Origin: Streptomyces sp. NBC_00258
Lineage (GTDB): Bacteria; Actinomycetota; Actinomycetes; Streptomycetales; Streptomycetaceae
Reading direction: 5' to 3'
Assembly: GCF_036182465.1 (NCBI RefSeq)
Contig: NZ_CP108081.1
Coordinates: 8,990,001-9,054,000, forward strand
DNA length: 64,000 nt
Shown here: piece after piece, positions 31,388 to 40,186 of the stretch
How positions within the stretch are numbered: position 1 is the first letter of the stretch
Layout of the letters: every line of letters begins with the position of its first letter
The notes under the pieces: model-generated
Database searches by the model: none
The model's input: the letters and a program-made list of their open reading frames with translations, nothing else
What the model was told of the DNA's origin: nothing
Program-made: the position numbers and the translations under genes

Positions 31388-32356
31388 TCAGACGGTGAGG
31401 ACGATCTTGCCCCGGGGGTGGCCCTTCTCCAGGTGGCGGATGGCGTCGGCCGCCTCGGCGAGGGGGTAGACGCGGTCGATGGGCGGGGTGAGCTTGTCCT
31501 GCTCGGCGAGGTCCTTGAGGGCGAGCAGGTCCTCGCGGCGCGCGACCGAGATGAGGTTGCCGAGGTTCTGGCCGGTGAACGGCGAGAGCATGACGGCCCG
31601 CAGGCCGCGGCTCATACCGCCGAAGAAGCTGGTTCCTCCTTCGCCGCCGACGATGACGAGGGTGCCGCGCGGAGTGAGGGCGCGGCGGAGGAGGGGCAGG
31701 GGGCGAAGGCCCGCGTTGTCGACGATGACGTCGTAGCGGTGCGGGCCGTCGGTGATGTCCCCGCGGGTGTAGTCGATGACGTGCGAGGCGCCCTGGGAAC
31801 GTACGAAGTCGGCGCCGGTGGGGCCGCAGACGCCGGTGACCTCGGCGCCGTACATCGCGGCGAGCTGGACGGCGTAGCAGCCGACGCCGCCGGAGGCGCC
31901 GATGACGAGGACCTTCTGGCCCGGCTTCGGACGGCCCTTGCCGCTGAGGGCCTGGAGGGCGGTCATGCCGGAGACGGGGAGGGCGACGGCCTGTTCGAAG
32001 GTGAGGTTGGCCGGTTTGAGGGCGATCTTCGCGGCCTTGGCGCGCGCGTACTGGGCGAACGAGCCCTCGCAGTTGCCGAAGACCTCGTCGCCCGGCTTGA
32101 ACTCGATCACCTTCGCCCCGACGGCCTCGACCCGTCCCGCGCCGTCCCAGCCGCGTACCGGGTTCTTGGGCTTACGGAGTCCCAGGGCGACGCGGGCCAC
32201 ATAGGGCCGGCCCGTCATGAGGTGCCACACCTCGGGGCCGACACCGGCCGCGCGCACCTCGACGAGCACCTCGTCGTCGCCGGGAACGGGGCGGTCGATG
32301 TCGCGCAGTTCCAGGAGGTCCGCTGATCCGTAGGCATCCTGAACGATCGCCTTCAT
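31388..32356 (-). CDS. Zinc-independent quinone-oxidoreductase-like MDR protein
   Basis: 322 aa, medium-chain dehydrogenase fold without zinc cysteines. It has MKAIVQDAYGSADLLELRDI, the groove motif GWDGAGRVEAVG, the NADP site VLVIGASGGVGCYAVQLA, and the C-terminal HLEKGHPRGKIVLTV. Members reduce quinones or enones with NADPH. The ATG is preceded by AGGGGAG. It is monocistronic and divergent from the TIGR03086 gene. Confidence 0.88.
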   Translation of the reverse strand: MKAIVQDAYGSADLLELRDIDRPVPGDDEVLVEVRAAGVGPEVWHLMTGRPYVARVALGLRKPKNPVRGWDGAGRVEAVGAKVIEFKPGDEVFGNCEGSFAQYARAKAAKIALKPANLTFEQAVALPVSGMTALQALSGKGRPKPGQKVLVIGASGGVGCYAVQLAAMYGAEVTGVCGPTGADFVRSQGASHVIDYTRGDITDGPHRYDVIVDNAGLRPLPLLRRALTPRGTLVIVGGEGGTSFFGGMSRGLRAVMLSPFTGQNLGNLISVARREDLLALKDLAEQDKLTPPIDRVYPLAEAADAIRHLEKGHPRGKIVLTV

Positions 32357-32529
32357 GGCGTGGCTCCCCTTCGCGGTCCCCGGCACCGGGTATCCCGGTT
32401 GCACCGAGCATCTCGGTGGCTCGAACGCCTGACCAGACTCCTGAGCACGATCTTGGGGCGCGGGAGCGATGAGTTTTCGTACGGCCGACGGTCTACCCCC
32501 CGAAGACCCCCTGACGAGAGGAGCCCGGC

Positions 32530-33135
32530 ATGGGCGACGGCGGCACCACCCCCACCACCCTTGACCTGGGGCCGCAGGCCCTGATCGTGGCACGCCTCGC
32601 GGAGGAGGTGGGCGAGGAGCAGCTGGACGCCGTGACGCCGTGTCCGGAGTACGCCGTACGTCATCTGCTCGGGCATCTGCTCGGGCTGTCCACGGCCTTC
32701 CGGGACGCCGGGCGCAAGGACCTCGGGGCCACGACCGACACCGCCCCCACCTCCCGACGGCCGGACGTGGAGCCCGGCTGGCGAGCCGAACTGCCCAAGG
32801 TGCTCGGCGAGTTGGCCGAGGCGTGGCGCGATCCGGCCGCCTGGACGGGCGAGACCCGGGCGGGCGGTGTGGACCTGCCCGGTGAGGTCGCGGGTGTCGT
32901 CGCCGCCGACGAACTCGTCGTACACGGCTGGGACCTGGCCCGGGCGACCGGCCAGCCGTACGCCCCCGACGCGGCCGCCCTGCACGCGGCGTACGAGATG
33001 CTCGCGGCCTCGGTGGACGATCCGTCGCGGGGGACCATCTTCGGGCCGGTCGTGCCCGTGCCGGAGGGGGCGCCCCTGCTGGACCGGGTGATCGGGCTGA
33101 GCGGCCGGGACCCGGGGTGGGCGCCCGTCGGCTGA
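32530..33135 (+). CDS. TIGR03086-type DinB-like (mycothiol-dependent maleylpyruvate isomerase family) protein
   Basis: 201 aa. The DinB/MDMPI four-helix pattern is visible: PCPEYAVRHLLGHLLGLSTA in helix 2, AADELVVHGWDLARATGQPY in helix 3, then helix 4 (ALHAAYEMLAASVDD) and the TIGR03086-type C-terminus IFGPVVPVPEGAPLLDRVIG. His residues in HLLGHL and VVHGWD would bind a metal. The reaction is unknown. The nearest upstream GAGAGGAG is a good ribosome site. Confidence 0.85.
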   Translation: MGDGGTTPTTLDLGPQALIVARLAEEVGEEQLDAVTPCPEYAVRHLLGHLLGLSTAFRDAGRKDLGATTDTAPTSRRPDVEPGWRAELPKVLGELAEAWRDPAAWTGETRAGGVDLPGEVAGVVAADELVVHGWDLARATGQPYAPDAAALHAAYEMLAASVDDPSRGTIFGPVVPVPEGAPLLDRVIGLSGRDPGWAPVG

Positions 33136-33379
33136 CAGAGCACGGTCCCGGCCGGTGTCTTCGCCGGGTTGCAGTGGCACATGGATGTGGCGAGGCTCGT
33201 GGTGGGCCGGAGCCTCGTGTGCGGCGGGCTCACCCCCGCAGCGCGCGAGGCCGGCATCCCCTCGGCATCGCGAGGGCGAACGGGTTCGCCTGTCTTCCGA
33301 GGGCGCCGGCGCGGCATCGAGCCCCGGCATCGCTCGGCCTTCTTTTCCCAGAAGTCTCGAACTTCTTTTGTCAGAAGCG

Positions 33380-33446
33380 TTGACGAAACACAGGGGCGCT
33401 CCTACTTTCATCGCGTCGTACTTCGTACGTCATATATGAGACGCGA
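33380..33446 (+). promoter_or_regulatory. Promoter and palindromic operator of the GntR-DapA-IlvD operon
   Basis: TTGACG (33380-33385), a 17-bp spacer and TACTTT (33403-33408) form a promoter. Downstream, TCGCGTC (33411-33417) and GACGCGA (33440-33446) flank the perfect palindrome TCATATATGA (33430-33439), a plausible GntR site. The preceding stretch 33136-33379 shows only short G/C-rich inverted repeats and a small low-quality open frame. Confidence 0.6.
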
Positions 33447-33508
33447 TACGTGAGATCAGATACGCGAGCCCTCGATCCCTGAGGACTCCGTTACCCCGAG
33501 AGGCGCGC

Positions 33509-34165
33509 ATGACCTCTGTGCCCACGCCGATCCCCTCCCGCACGCAGTTCGTGCTGGAAGGGATCAAACACCGCATCCTCACCGGGCAGTTGACCCCGGG
33601 GCAGGCTTTGGTCGAGACCGAGCTCGCCGCACAGTTCGGGGTGTCCAAGACCCCGGTGCGCGAGGCGCTCAAGACCCTGGCCGGCACCGGACTCGTCGTG
33701 ATGAACCAGTACAAGGGCGTCACGGTGCGCATGGTGGACGCGGACATGGCGCGCGAGGTGTACGACGTGCGGCTGCTCCTGGAGCCGGAGGCGCTGCGGC
33801 GCTCCGTCCAGCGCGGCTCCTCCCTCGACACGGCGCGCGAGGCGCTCGAACGCGCCGACGCCGCCACCGACACCGCCCAACGCTCCCTCGCCAACCGGGA
33901 GTTCCACCGCTCCCTCTACGTCCGCTGCGGCAACCCGCTGCTCGGCCGGATGCTCGACGAGGTCCGGGACCAGGCCGCCCTGGTCTCCGCGGTCGCCTGG
34001 GCCGCCAACCCGTCCTGGGAGCGCGAGGCCACCGAGCACCGGGAGATCCTGCGGCTCGCCCTCGACGGCGACTCGGACGGCGCGGCGCGCGCCCTGCACT
34101 CGCACATCGCCTCGTTCGTGCAACGGGCCTTCCCCGAGGCCCAGGGAAAGGGTGAGCAGGAATGA
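33509..34165 (+). CDS. GntR-family (FCD) regulator of the sugar-acid operon
   Basis: 218 aa. The winged HTH (VLEGIKHRILTGQLTPGQAL, then LAAQFGVSKTPVREALKTLA) precedes a helical FCD domain with REFHRSLYVRCGNPL and the metal-type residues EHREILRLALDGD. Its stop overlaps the next start (ATGA). It probably senses an aldonate or a keto-deoxy acid made by the following two enzymes. The palindromes at 33430-33439 or the AAGCGCTT sites are candidate targets. Confidence 0.9.
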   Translation: MTSVPTPIPSRTQFVLEGIKHRILTGQLTPGQALVETELAAQFGVSKTPVREALKTLAGTGLVVMNQYKGVTVRMVDADMAREVYDVRLLLEPEALRRSVQRGSSLDTAREALERADAATDTAQRSLANREFHRSLYVRCGNPLLGRMLDEVRDQAALVSAVAWAANPSWEREATEHREILRLALDGDSDGAARALHSHIASFVQRAFPEAQGKGEQE

Positions 34166-35079
34166 CCGCGACCACGACCGCGTTCGAGGCCGGGCGGGCC
34201 GCTCTGGCCGACGTGGTGGCGATCCCCGTGACCCCGTTCGCCGAGGACGGCTCGATCGACCAGGAGGTCCACCGGGTCCTGCTGCGCCGGGTGCTCGACG
34301 GCGGCGTACGCATCCTCACGCCCAACGGCAACACCGGCGAGTTCTACGCCCTGAGCCCCGAAGAGCGGCGCACCGTAACGGAGTTGACCATCGATGAGGC
34401 GGGGGACCGGGCGGCGATCCTGGTCGGTGTCGGGCACGACGTGCCGACCGCCGTCGCCTCCGCCCGCCACGCCCGTGAGCTCGGGGCGCAGATGGTGATG
34501 GTCCATCAGCCCGTCCACCCGTACGTCTCGGAGGGCGGCTGGGTCGACTACCACCGGGCGATCGCGGAGGCGGTCCCCGAGCTGGGTGTCGTCCCGTACA
34601 TCCGCAACCCGGTGCTGGCCGGCGCCCGGCTCGCCGAACTGGCCGACACCTGCCCGAACGTCATCGGCGTGAAGTACGCCGTGCCGGACGCGGCCCGCTT
34701 CGCCGCGTTCGCGCGGGACGCCGGGCTGGAACGCTTCGTGTGGGTGGCCGGACTCGCCGAACCGTACGCGCCCTCGTACTTCTCGGCAGGTGCGACGGGC
34801 TTCACCTCAGGGCTCGTGAACGTCGCCCCGGCCGTCTCACTGAACATGATCGAAGCGCTTCGATCCGGCGACTACGCGGGCGCCATGAAGGTCTGGGAGC
34901 AGATCCGCCGCTTCGAGGAGCTGCGCGCGGCCAACAACTCCGCCAACAACGTGACGGTCGTGAAGGAGGCCCTGGCCTCGCTCGGCCTGTGCCGCCGCGA
35001 GGTCCGGCCGCCGAGCAAGCAGCTTCCCGAGTCCGAACGGGCCGAGGTCGCCGCCATCGCCGCGGGGTGGTCCATATGA
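34162..35079 (+). CDS. DapA-superfamily aldolase/dehydratase (keto-deoxy sugar acid)
   Basis: 305 aa of the DHDPS/NAL barrel. It has VAIPVTPFAEDGSIDQEVHR, LTPNGNTGEFYALSPEERR, catalytic Tyr in VVPYIRNPVL and Schiff-base Lys in VIGVKYAVPDAARF. Being coupled by ATGA to an IlvD/Edd-type dehydratase, it most likely acts on the 2-keto-3-deoxy acid that enzyme makes, for example L-2-keto-3-deoxyarabonate. An aldolase role is equally possible. It contains an 18-bp perfect palindrome at 34848-34865. Confidence 0.82.
   Translation: MTATTTAFEAGRAALADVVAIPVTPFAEDGSIDQEVHRVLLRRVLDGGVRILTPNGNTGEFYALSPEERRTVTELTIDEAGDRAAILVGVGHDVPTAVASARHARELGAQMVMVHQPVHPYVSEGGWVDYHRAIAEAVPELGVVPYIRNPVLAGARLAELADTCPNVIGVKYAVPDAARFAAFARDAGLERFVWVAGLAEPYAPSYFSAGATGFTSGLVNVAPAVSLNMIEALRSGDYAGAMKVWEQIRRFEELRAANNSANNVTVVKEALASLGLCRREVRPPSKQLPESERAEVAAIAAGWSI
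34848..34865. promoter_or_regulatory. Intragenic 18-bp palindrome of the AAGCGCTT class
   Basis: GATCGAAGCGCTTCGATC is a perfect palindrome inside the DapA-like gene, encoding MIEALRSG. Its core AAGCGCTT is shared with 36910-36919, 36941-36948 and 43860-43871. It could be a roadblock or looping operator. Confidence 0.6.
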
Positions 35080-36857
35080 CCGACGCCAAACCGACGACAC
35101 CGGACGCCGACGGCACCCCGGACGAGGGCCAAGTCCCGGACGCACCGAGGCAGTTGCGCAGCCACCAGTGGTACGGCACCGAGGGCCTGCGCTCCTTCAG
35201 CCACCGGGCCCGCACCCGTCAGCTCGGCTACCTGCCCGAGGAGCACCTCGGCAAGCCGGTCATCGCGATCCTCAACACCTGGTCCGACATCAACCCCTGC
35301 CACGTCCACCTGAGGGACCGTGCCCAGGCGGTCAAGCGGGGCGTGTGGCAGGCCGGCGGCTTCCCGCTGGAGTTCCCGGTGTCGACGCTGAGCGAGACCT
35401 TCCAGAAGCCGACCCCGATGCTCTACCGCAACATGCTCGCGATGGAGACCGAGGAGCTGCTGCGGTCGTACCCGGTGGACGGGGCCGTCCTCATGGGCGG
35501 CTGCGACAAGTCGACGCCCGCGCTGCTCATGGGCGCCGCGTCCGTCGACCTGCCGGCGATCTTCGTGCCCGCCGGACCCATGCTGCCCGGCCACTGGCGC
35601 AACGAGGTCCTCGGCTCCGGCACCGACATGTGGAAGTACTGGGACGACAAGCGCGCCGGGCTCATCGGCGACTGCGAGATGACCGAGCTGGAGAGCGGCC
35701 TCGCGCGCTCGCCCGGGCACTGCATGACCATGGGCACGGCGTCCACGCTGACCGCGGCGGCCGAGGCCCTCGGGGTCACGGTCCCGGGCGCCTCCAGCAT
35801 CCCCGCGGTCGACTCCGGGCACGACAGGATGGCCGCCGCCTCGGGTCTGCGGATCGTCGAACTCGTCCGGCAGGACCGGAAGTTGTCCGACATCCTCACG
35901 GCCGATGCCTTCGAGGACGCGGTGACGACGGTCCTCGGGCTCGGTGGCTCCACCAACGCCGTGATCCACCTCATCGCCATGGCAGGACGCGCCGGGGTCC
36001 GGCTCACCCTCGACGACTTCGACCGGATCGCCCGTACGGTGCCGGTCCTGGCGAACGTACGGCCCGGCGGCCGGACGTACCTCATGGAGGACTTCCACTT
36101 CGCCGGCGGACTGCCCGGGTTCCTGTCGCGGATCACCGACCTGCTGCACCTCGACCGGCCGACCGTCTCGTACGACAGCCTGCGCGAGCAGCTCGCCTCC
36201 GCGCAGGTGCACAACGACGACGTCATCCGCACCCGTCGGAACCCCGTCGCCGCCGAGGGAGGCGTCGCCGTCCTGCGCGGCAACCTCTGCCCCGACGGCG
36301 CCGTCATCAAGCACATCGCCGCCGAGCCGCACCTGCTCAAGCACACCGGTCCCGCGGTCGTCTTCGACGACTACCGGACCATGCAACGCACCATCAACGA
36401 CCCGGAGTTGGGCATCACGGCCGACACCGTGCTGGTACTGCGCAACTCGGGACCCAAGGGCGGTCCCGGCATGCCCGAGTACGGGATGCTGCCGATCCCC
36501 GACCATCTGCTGAAGCAGGGCGTGCGGGACATGCTTCGGATCTCCGACGCCCGTATGAGCGGCACGAGTTACGGCGCCTGTGTGCTGCACGTGGCGCCGG
36601 AGTCGTACATCGGCGGGCCGCTCGCCCTGGTCCGCACCGGCGACACCATCACGCTCGACGTCGAGTCGCGCGCGCTCCAACTCAACGTGGACGACGAGGA
36701 GTTGGCGCGGCGCCGGGCGGAGTGGACCGCGCCGCCCGAGCGCTACGAGCGCGGCTACGGGGCGCTCTACAACGAACAGATCACCCAGGCTGACACCGGC
36801 TGCGACTTCGCGTTCCTCGCACGGCCGGGCAAGGTGCAGGACCCGTACGCGGGCTGA
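35076..36857 (+). CDS. IlvD/Edd-family sugar-acid dehydratase (L-arabinonate dehydratase-like)
   Basis: 593 aa. The Fe-S cysteines expected in the family are in NPCHVHLRDRA, LMGGCDKSTPALLMG and SPGHCMTMGTASTLT. Further motifs are LGLGGSTNAVIHLIAMAGRAG, LRNSGPKGGPGMPEYGMLPI and RISDARMSGTSYGACVLHV. The N-terminal RSHQWYGTEGLRSFSHRART pattern resembles L-arabinonate or other pentonate dehydratases rather than IlvD itself. The product would be a 2-keto-3-deoxy acid for the DapA-like partner. ATG overlaps the previous stop. Confidence 0.88.
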   Translation: MTDAKPTTPDADGTPDEGQVPDAPRQLRSHQWYGTEGLRSFSHRARTRQLGYLPEEHLGKPVIAILNTWSDINPCHVHLRDRAQAVKRGVWQAGGFPLEFPVSTLSETFQKPTPMLYRNMLAMETEELLRSYPVDGAVLMGGCDKSTPALLMGAASVDLPAIFVPAGPMLPGHWRNEVLGSGTDMWKYWDDKRAGLIGDCEMTELESGLARSPGHCMTMGTASTLTAAAEALGVTVPGASSIPAVDSGHDRMAAASGLRIVELVRQDRKLSDILTADAFEDAVTTVLGLGGSTNAVIHLIAMAGRAGVRLTLDDFDRIARTVPVLANVRPGGRTYLMEDFHFAGGLPGFLSRITDLLHLDRPTVSYDSLREQLASAQVHNDDVIRTRRNPVAAEGGVAVLRGNLCPDGAVIKHIAAEPHLLKHTGPAVVFDDYRTMQRTINDPELGITADTVLVLRNSGPKGGPGMPEYGMLPIPDHLLKQGVRDMLRISDARMSGTSYGACVLHVAPESYIGGPLALVRTGDTITLDVESRALQLNVDDEELARRRAEWTAPPERYERGYGALYNEQITQADTGCDFAFLARPGKVQDPYAG

Positions 36858-36909
36858 GGGCCCGGCTCGTCGGCGCCCTCTTCTGTCCGAGATATCGAAC
36901 GAAGTGTGC

Positions 36910-36948
36910 GAAGCGCTTCACCAAGTACTGCCCTGATAGCAAGCGCTT
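36910..36948 (+). promoter_or_regulatory. Pair of AAGCGCTT operators before the permease operon
   Basis: GAAGCGCTTC (36910-36919) is a perfect palindrome, and GCAAGCGCTTCC (36939-36950) contains a second core at 36941-36948. They lie 31 bp apart, upstream of the first permease start at 37021, typical of LacI/GntR-type regulation. A clear -35/-10 is not visible. GAGGGC/GCCCTC around 36857-36881 may end the preceding transcript. Confidence 0.65.
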
Positions 36949-37020
36949 CCATCGAAGCGAAGAAACGAACGGAACGAGCGCACAGCACCACCCGCACACC
37001 CCCGAGAACGGAGAACAGTC

Positions 37021-37956
37021 ATGGCCCAAGCCGCAGCCGTGGCGAAAAAGCCCGCGCCACCCCGGCGGCGCCGTGGCTCAGCTACGCCCCGCAGGCTCCC
37101 GTACCTGCTGATCGCCCCGGCGGGACTGCTGATGCTGGGCTTCATCGCCTACCCGGTGCTCAGCGTCTTCTACTACAGCCTGCAGAACTACAACCCCACC
37201 AAGCCGTGGCGAAACGGCTTCGCGGGCTTCGACAACTTCGTGCACGCCTTCACCGAGGACCCGCAGTTCTGGGACACGCTGGTCTTCAGCGCCAAGTGGG
37301 TCGTCGTCGAGGTCGGGCTGCAGCTGCTGTTCGGTCTGGCGCTCGCGCTGATCGTCAACCAGACCTTCGTGGGACGCTCGCTGGGCCGCGCCCTGGTCTT
37401 CTCGCCCTGGGCCGTGTCCGGTGTGCTCACCTCCGCGATCTGGGTGCTCCTCTACAACTCCCAGACGGGCATCACCCGTTACCTCGCCGACATGGGCATC
37501 GGGGACTACGGCACGAGCTGGCTCTCCGACACCTCGACCGTCTTTCCGGCGGCGGTGGTCGCGGACCTCTGGCGGGGCGTTCCGTTCTTCGCGATCCTCA
37601 TCCTCGCCGACCTACAGTCCGTCTCGAAGGACCTGTACGAGGCAGCCGAGGTCGACGGAGCCAGCCGCTTCCGGCAGTTCGTGCACATCACGCTGCCGCA
37701 CCTCAAGGACGCCATCATCCTCTCCACGCTGCTGCGCGCGGTCTGGGAGTTCAACAACGTCGACCTGCTCTACACACTCACCGGCGGCGGACCCGCGGGG
37801 GAGACGACGACACTCCCGCTCTACATCGCCAACACCAGCGTCGACGCACACAACTTCGGTTACGCATCGGCCCTGACCACGGTCGCGTTCGTGATTCTGC
37901 TCTTCTTCTCGATGGTCTATCTGCGGCTGAGCAAGTTCGGAGGCGGGGACAAGTGA
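37021..37956 (+). CDS. Pectic oligosaccharide ABC transporter permease 1 (putative)
   Basis: 311 aa with six membrane helices (LPYLLIAPAGLLMLGFIAYP first). The EAA loop is DLYEAAEVDGASRFRQFVHI. It is embedded among pectate lyase, GH43 and uronate genes, so the cargo is likely an oligogalacturonide or arabino-oligosaccharide (inference). The stop overlaps the next GTG. Confidence 0.88.
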   Translation: MAQAAAVAKKPAPPRRRRGSATPRRLPYLLIAPAGLLMLGFIAYPVLSVFYYSLQNYNPTKPWRNGFAGFDNFVHAFTEDPQFWDTLVFSAKWVVVEVGLQLLFGLALALIVNQTFVGRSLGRALVFSPWAVSGVLTSAIWVLLYNSQTGITRYLADMGIGDYGTSWLSDTSTVFPAAVVADLWRGVPFFAILILADLQSVSKDLYEAAEVDGASRFRQFVHITLPHLKDAIILSTLLRAVWEFNNVDLLYTLTGGGPAGETTTLPLYIANTSVDAHNFGYASALTTVAFVILLFFSMVYLRLSKFGGGDK

Positions 37957-38855
37957 TCACCAAGGACATCGACACCGTCGTTCCGGCCGTGCCCGCACCG
38001 GTGGCCGACGAGCCGCCGCAGCGCCCGGGGAAGCGCAGGCGCGCCTGGGACGAGGCCCCGCGCTGGCAGATCTACGTCCCGCTCGGCATCTACCTGCTCT
38101 TCACGCTCATCCCCTTCTACTGGATCCTGCTCTTCGCCCTGCGCAAGCCCGGCTCGACCTCGCTCGTGCCCTGGCCCATGACCTTCGAGCACTTCGAGAA
38201 GGTCTGGAACGAGCGCAGCTTCGGCACGTACTTCGAGAACAGCGTCTACGTCGGCGTCGCCACGCTCTTCATGACCACGCTCGTCGCGCTGGCCGGCGGC
38301 TACGCCCTCGCCCGCTTCGACTTCAAGATCAAGCGCGCCTTCATGCTGGCGCTGCTCTGCTCCCAGTTCGTGCCGGGCGCGCTGCTCCTGGTGCCGCTGT
38401 TCCAGATCTTCGCCGAGCTCCAGATGATCAACTCGCTGGGCAGCGTCATCATCGCCGAGACGGTCTTCCAGCTGCCGCTGTCGATGATCCTGATCAGCGG
38501 CTTCATCCGGAACGTGCCGTACTCGCTGGAAGAGGCCGCCTGGGTCGACGGCTGCAACCGCTTCACGGGCTTCCGGGTCGTCGTCCTGCCGCTGCTGCGG
38601 CCCGGGTTGATCGCGGTCGGCTCCTTCGCCTTCGTGCACTCCTGGAACCACTTCCTGTTCGCCCTGATGTTCCTCAGCAACCAGGACAAGCAGACGATCC
38701 CCGTCGGCCTCAACAGCCTGATGAGCGCCGACAGCGTCGACCTGGGCGCACTCGCCGCCGGCGGCATCATCGCGGCCGTGCCCGTCGTGATCGTCTTCGC
38801 CTTCATCCAGAAGTGGCTGATCACGGGCTTCAGCGCCGGGGCGGTGAAGGGATGA
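37953..38855 (+). CDS. Pectic oligosaccharide ABC transporter permease 2 (putative)
   Basis: 300 aa with six membrane helices (LGIYLLFTLIPFYWILLFAL first). The EAA loop is YSLEEAAWVDGCNRFTGFRV, and the C-terminus FIQKWLITGFSAGAVKG is typical of MalG-type subunits. It starts with GTG overlapping the previous stop, and its own stop overlaps the pectate lyase start. No ATPase gene is present, and the binding protein is encoded 6 kb downstream. Confidence 0.88.
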   Translation: MITKDIDTVVPAVPAPVADEPPQRPGKRRRAWDEAPRWQIYVPLGIYLLFTLIPFYWILLFALRKPGSTSLVPWPMTFEHFEKVWNERSFGTYFENSVYVGVATLFMTTLVALAGGYALARFDFKIKRAFMLALLCSQFVPGALLLVPLFQIFAELQMINSLGSVIIAETVFQLPLSMILISGFIRNVPYSLEEAAWVDGCNRFTGFRVVVLPLLRPGLIAVGSFAFVHSWNHFLFALMFLSNQDKQTIPVGLNSLMSADSVDLGALAAGGIIAAVPVVIVFAFIQKWLITGFSAGAVKG

Positions 38856-40186
38856 GAGGAGTACGCACCTTCCTGCCGCGCACGACAAGAGGGCGCCGCG
38901 TCCTCCAAATCACCCTCGCCTGCGGACTGTTGGCCGCGCTGGGGGCACCGGCGAACGCCGAGTCCCGTGACATCGGCCGCGAGACCCTGCCCGCGAACGA
39001 CGGCTGGGCCGCCGCCGACGGAGGTACCACGGGGGGTTCCTCCGCAGACGACGCCCACGTCTTCACCGTACGGAACCGGACCGAGCTGGTCCGCGCCCTC
39101 GACGGCGGCAGCGCGACCCCGAAGATCATCAAGGTCGCCGGGACGATCGACGCCAACACCGACGACGCGGGGAAGCGGCTGGACTGCGACGACTACGCGA
39201 CCGACGGCTACAGCCTGAAGAAGTACCTCGCCGCGTACGACCCGCGCACCTGGCGGGCGGCCAAGCCGTCCGGCCCGCAGGAGGAGGCCCGCCAGGCCTC
39301 GGCCGCGGCCCAGGCCTCGCGTGTGGAGCTCACCGTCGGCTCCAACACCACCATCGTCGGGCTCGGCGACAGCGCCGTACTCAAGGGCGCGAGCCTCCAG
39401 GTCCGCGACGCCGACAACGTCATCGTCCGCAACCTCGAACTCCGGGACGCCTACGACTGCTTCCCCGTCTGGCAGCCCAACACCGGTGGCCTCGGCGACT
39501 GGAAGACGGCGTACGACACGCTCTGGCTGCGCGGCGCCACCCATGTGTGGATCGACCACGTCACGGCCTCCGACAAGGGCCACCCCGACGAGGACGAGCC
39601 GACCTACTTCGGCCGCAACTACCTGCGCCACGACGGCCTGTTGGACATCACCAACGCCTCCGACCTGGTGACCGTCTCCTGGAGCCGGTTCGCCGACCAC
39701 GACAAGGCGATGCTGATCGGCAACGGCGACACGGCCACCGGCGACCGCGGCAGGCTGCGCGTCACCCTGCACCACAACGAGTTCGAGTCCGTAGTCCAGC
39801 GCGCCCCGCGCGTCCGCTTCGGGCAGGTGCACGTCTACAACAACCGGTACGTCGTCCCGGCCGACGCCCACGACTACCGCTACTCGCTCGGCGTCTCCAC
39901 CGAGTCGGCGGTCCACGCCGAGAACAACGCGTTCACCACCCCCGGCCACATCGAGGTCGCCGACCTGGTGAAGAGCTGGAACGGCACGGCCCTGCACCAG
40001 ACCGGGACGCTCTTCAACGGCTTCCCCGTCGACCTGCTCGCCGTCTACAACGCCTACAACTCCGGCAGCGAGCGCGACCTGACCGCCGACGTCGGCTGGA
40101 CCCCCACGCTGCACGGCACGGTCGACAGCGCCGCGAAGGCCGACCGCGACGTCGAGCGCGGCGCGGGAGCGGGGAGGATCCGATGA
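38852..40186 (+). CDS. Secreted pectate lyase, PL1
   Basis: 444 aa. The signal region LPRTTRGRRVLQITLACGLL ends at APANA. The right-handed beta-helix core shows SNTTIVGLGDSAVLKG, HVWIDHVTASD near residue 230 and the catalytic/Ca region QRAPRVRFGQVHVYNNRYVV near residue 317 with both RxPxxR arginines. It cleaves polygalacturonate by beta-elimination. The ATG overlaps the permease stop (ATGA), so a secreted enzyme is translationally coupled to a transporter. Its closest relative here is the lyase at 47506. Confidence 0.93.
   Translation: MRGVRTFLPRTTRGRRVLQITLACGLLAALGAPANAESRDIGRETLPANDGWAAADGGTTGGSSADDAHVFTVRNRTELVRALDGGSATPKIIKVAGTIDANTDDAGKRLDCDDYATDGYSLKKYLAAYDPRTWRAAKPSGPQEEARQASAAAQASRVELTVGSNTTIVGLGDSAVLKGASLQVRDADNVIVRNLELRDAYDCFPVWQPNTGGLGDWKTAYDTLWLRGATHVWIDHVTASDKGHPDEDEPTYFGRNYLRHDGLLDITNASDLVTVSWSRFADHDKAMLIGNGDTATGDRGRLRVTLHHNEFESVVQRAPRVRFGQVHVYNNRYVVPADAHDYRYSLGVSTESAVHAENNAFTTPGHIEVADLVKSWNGTALHQTGTLFNGFPVDLLAVYNAYNSGSERDLTADVGWTPTLHGTVDSAAKADRDVERGAGAGRIR

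Noticed and set aside
33169..33453. A 94-codon open frame before the GntR gene
   Set aside because: It runs through the promoter and palindromic operator and has no ribosome site or conserved pattern.
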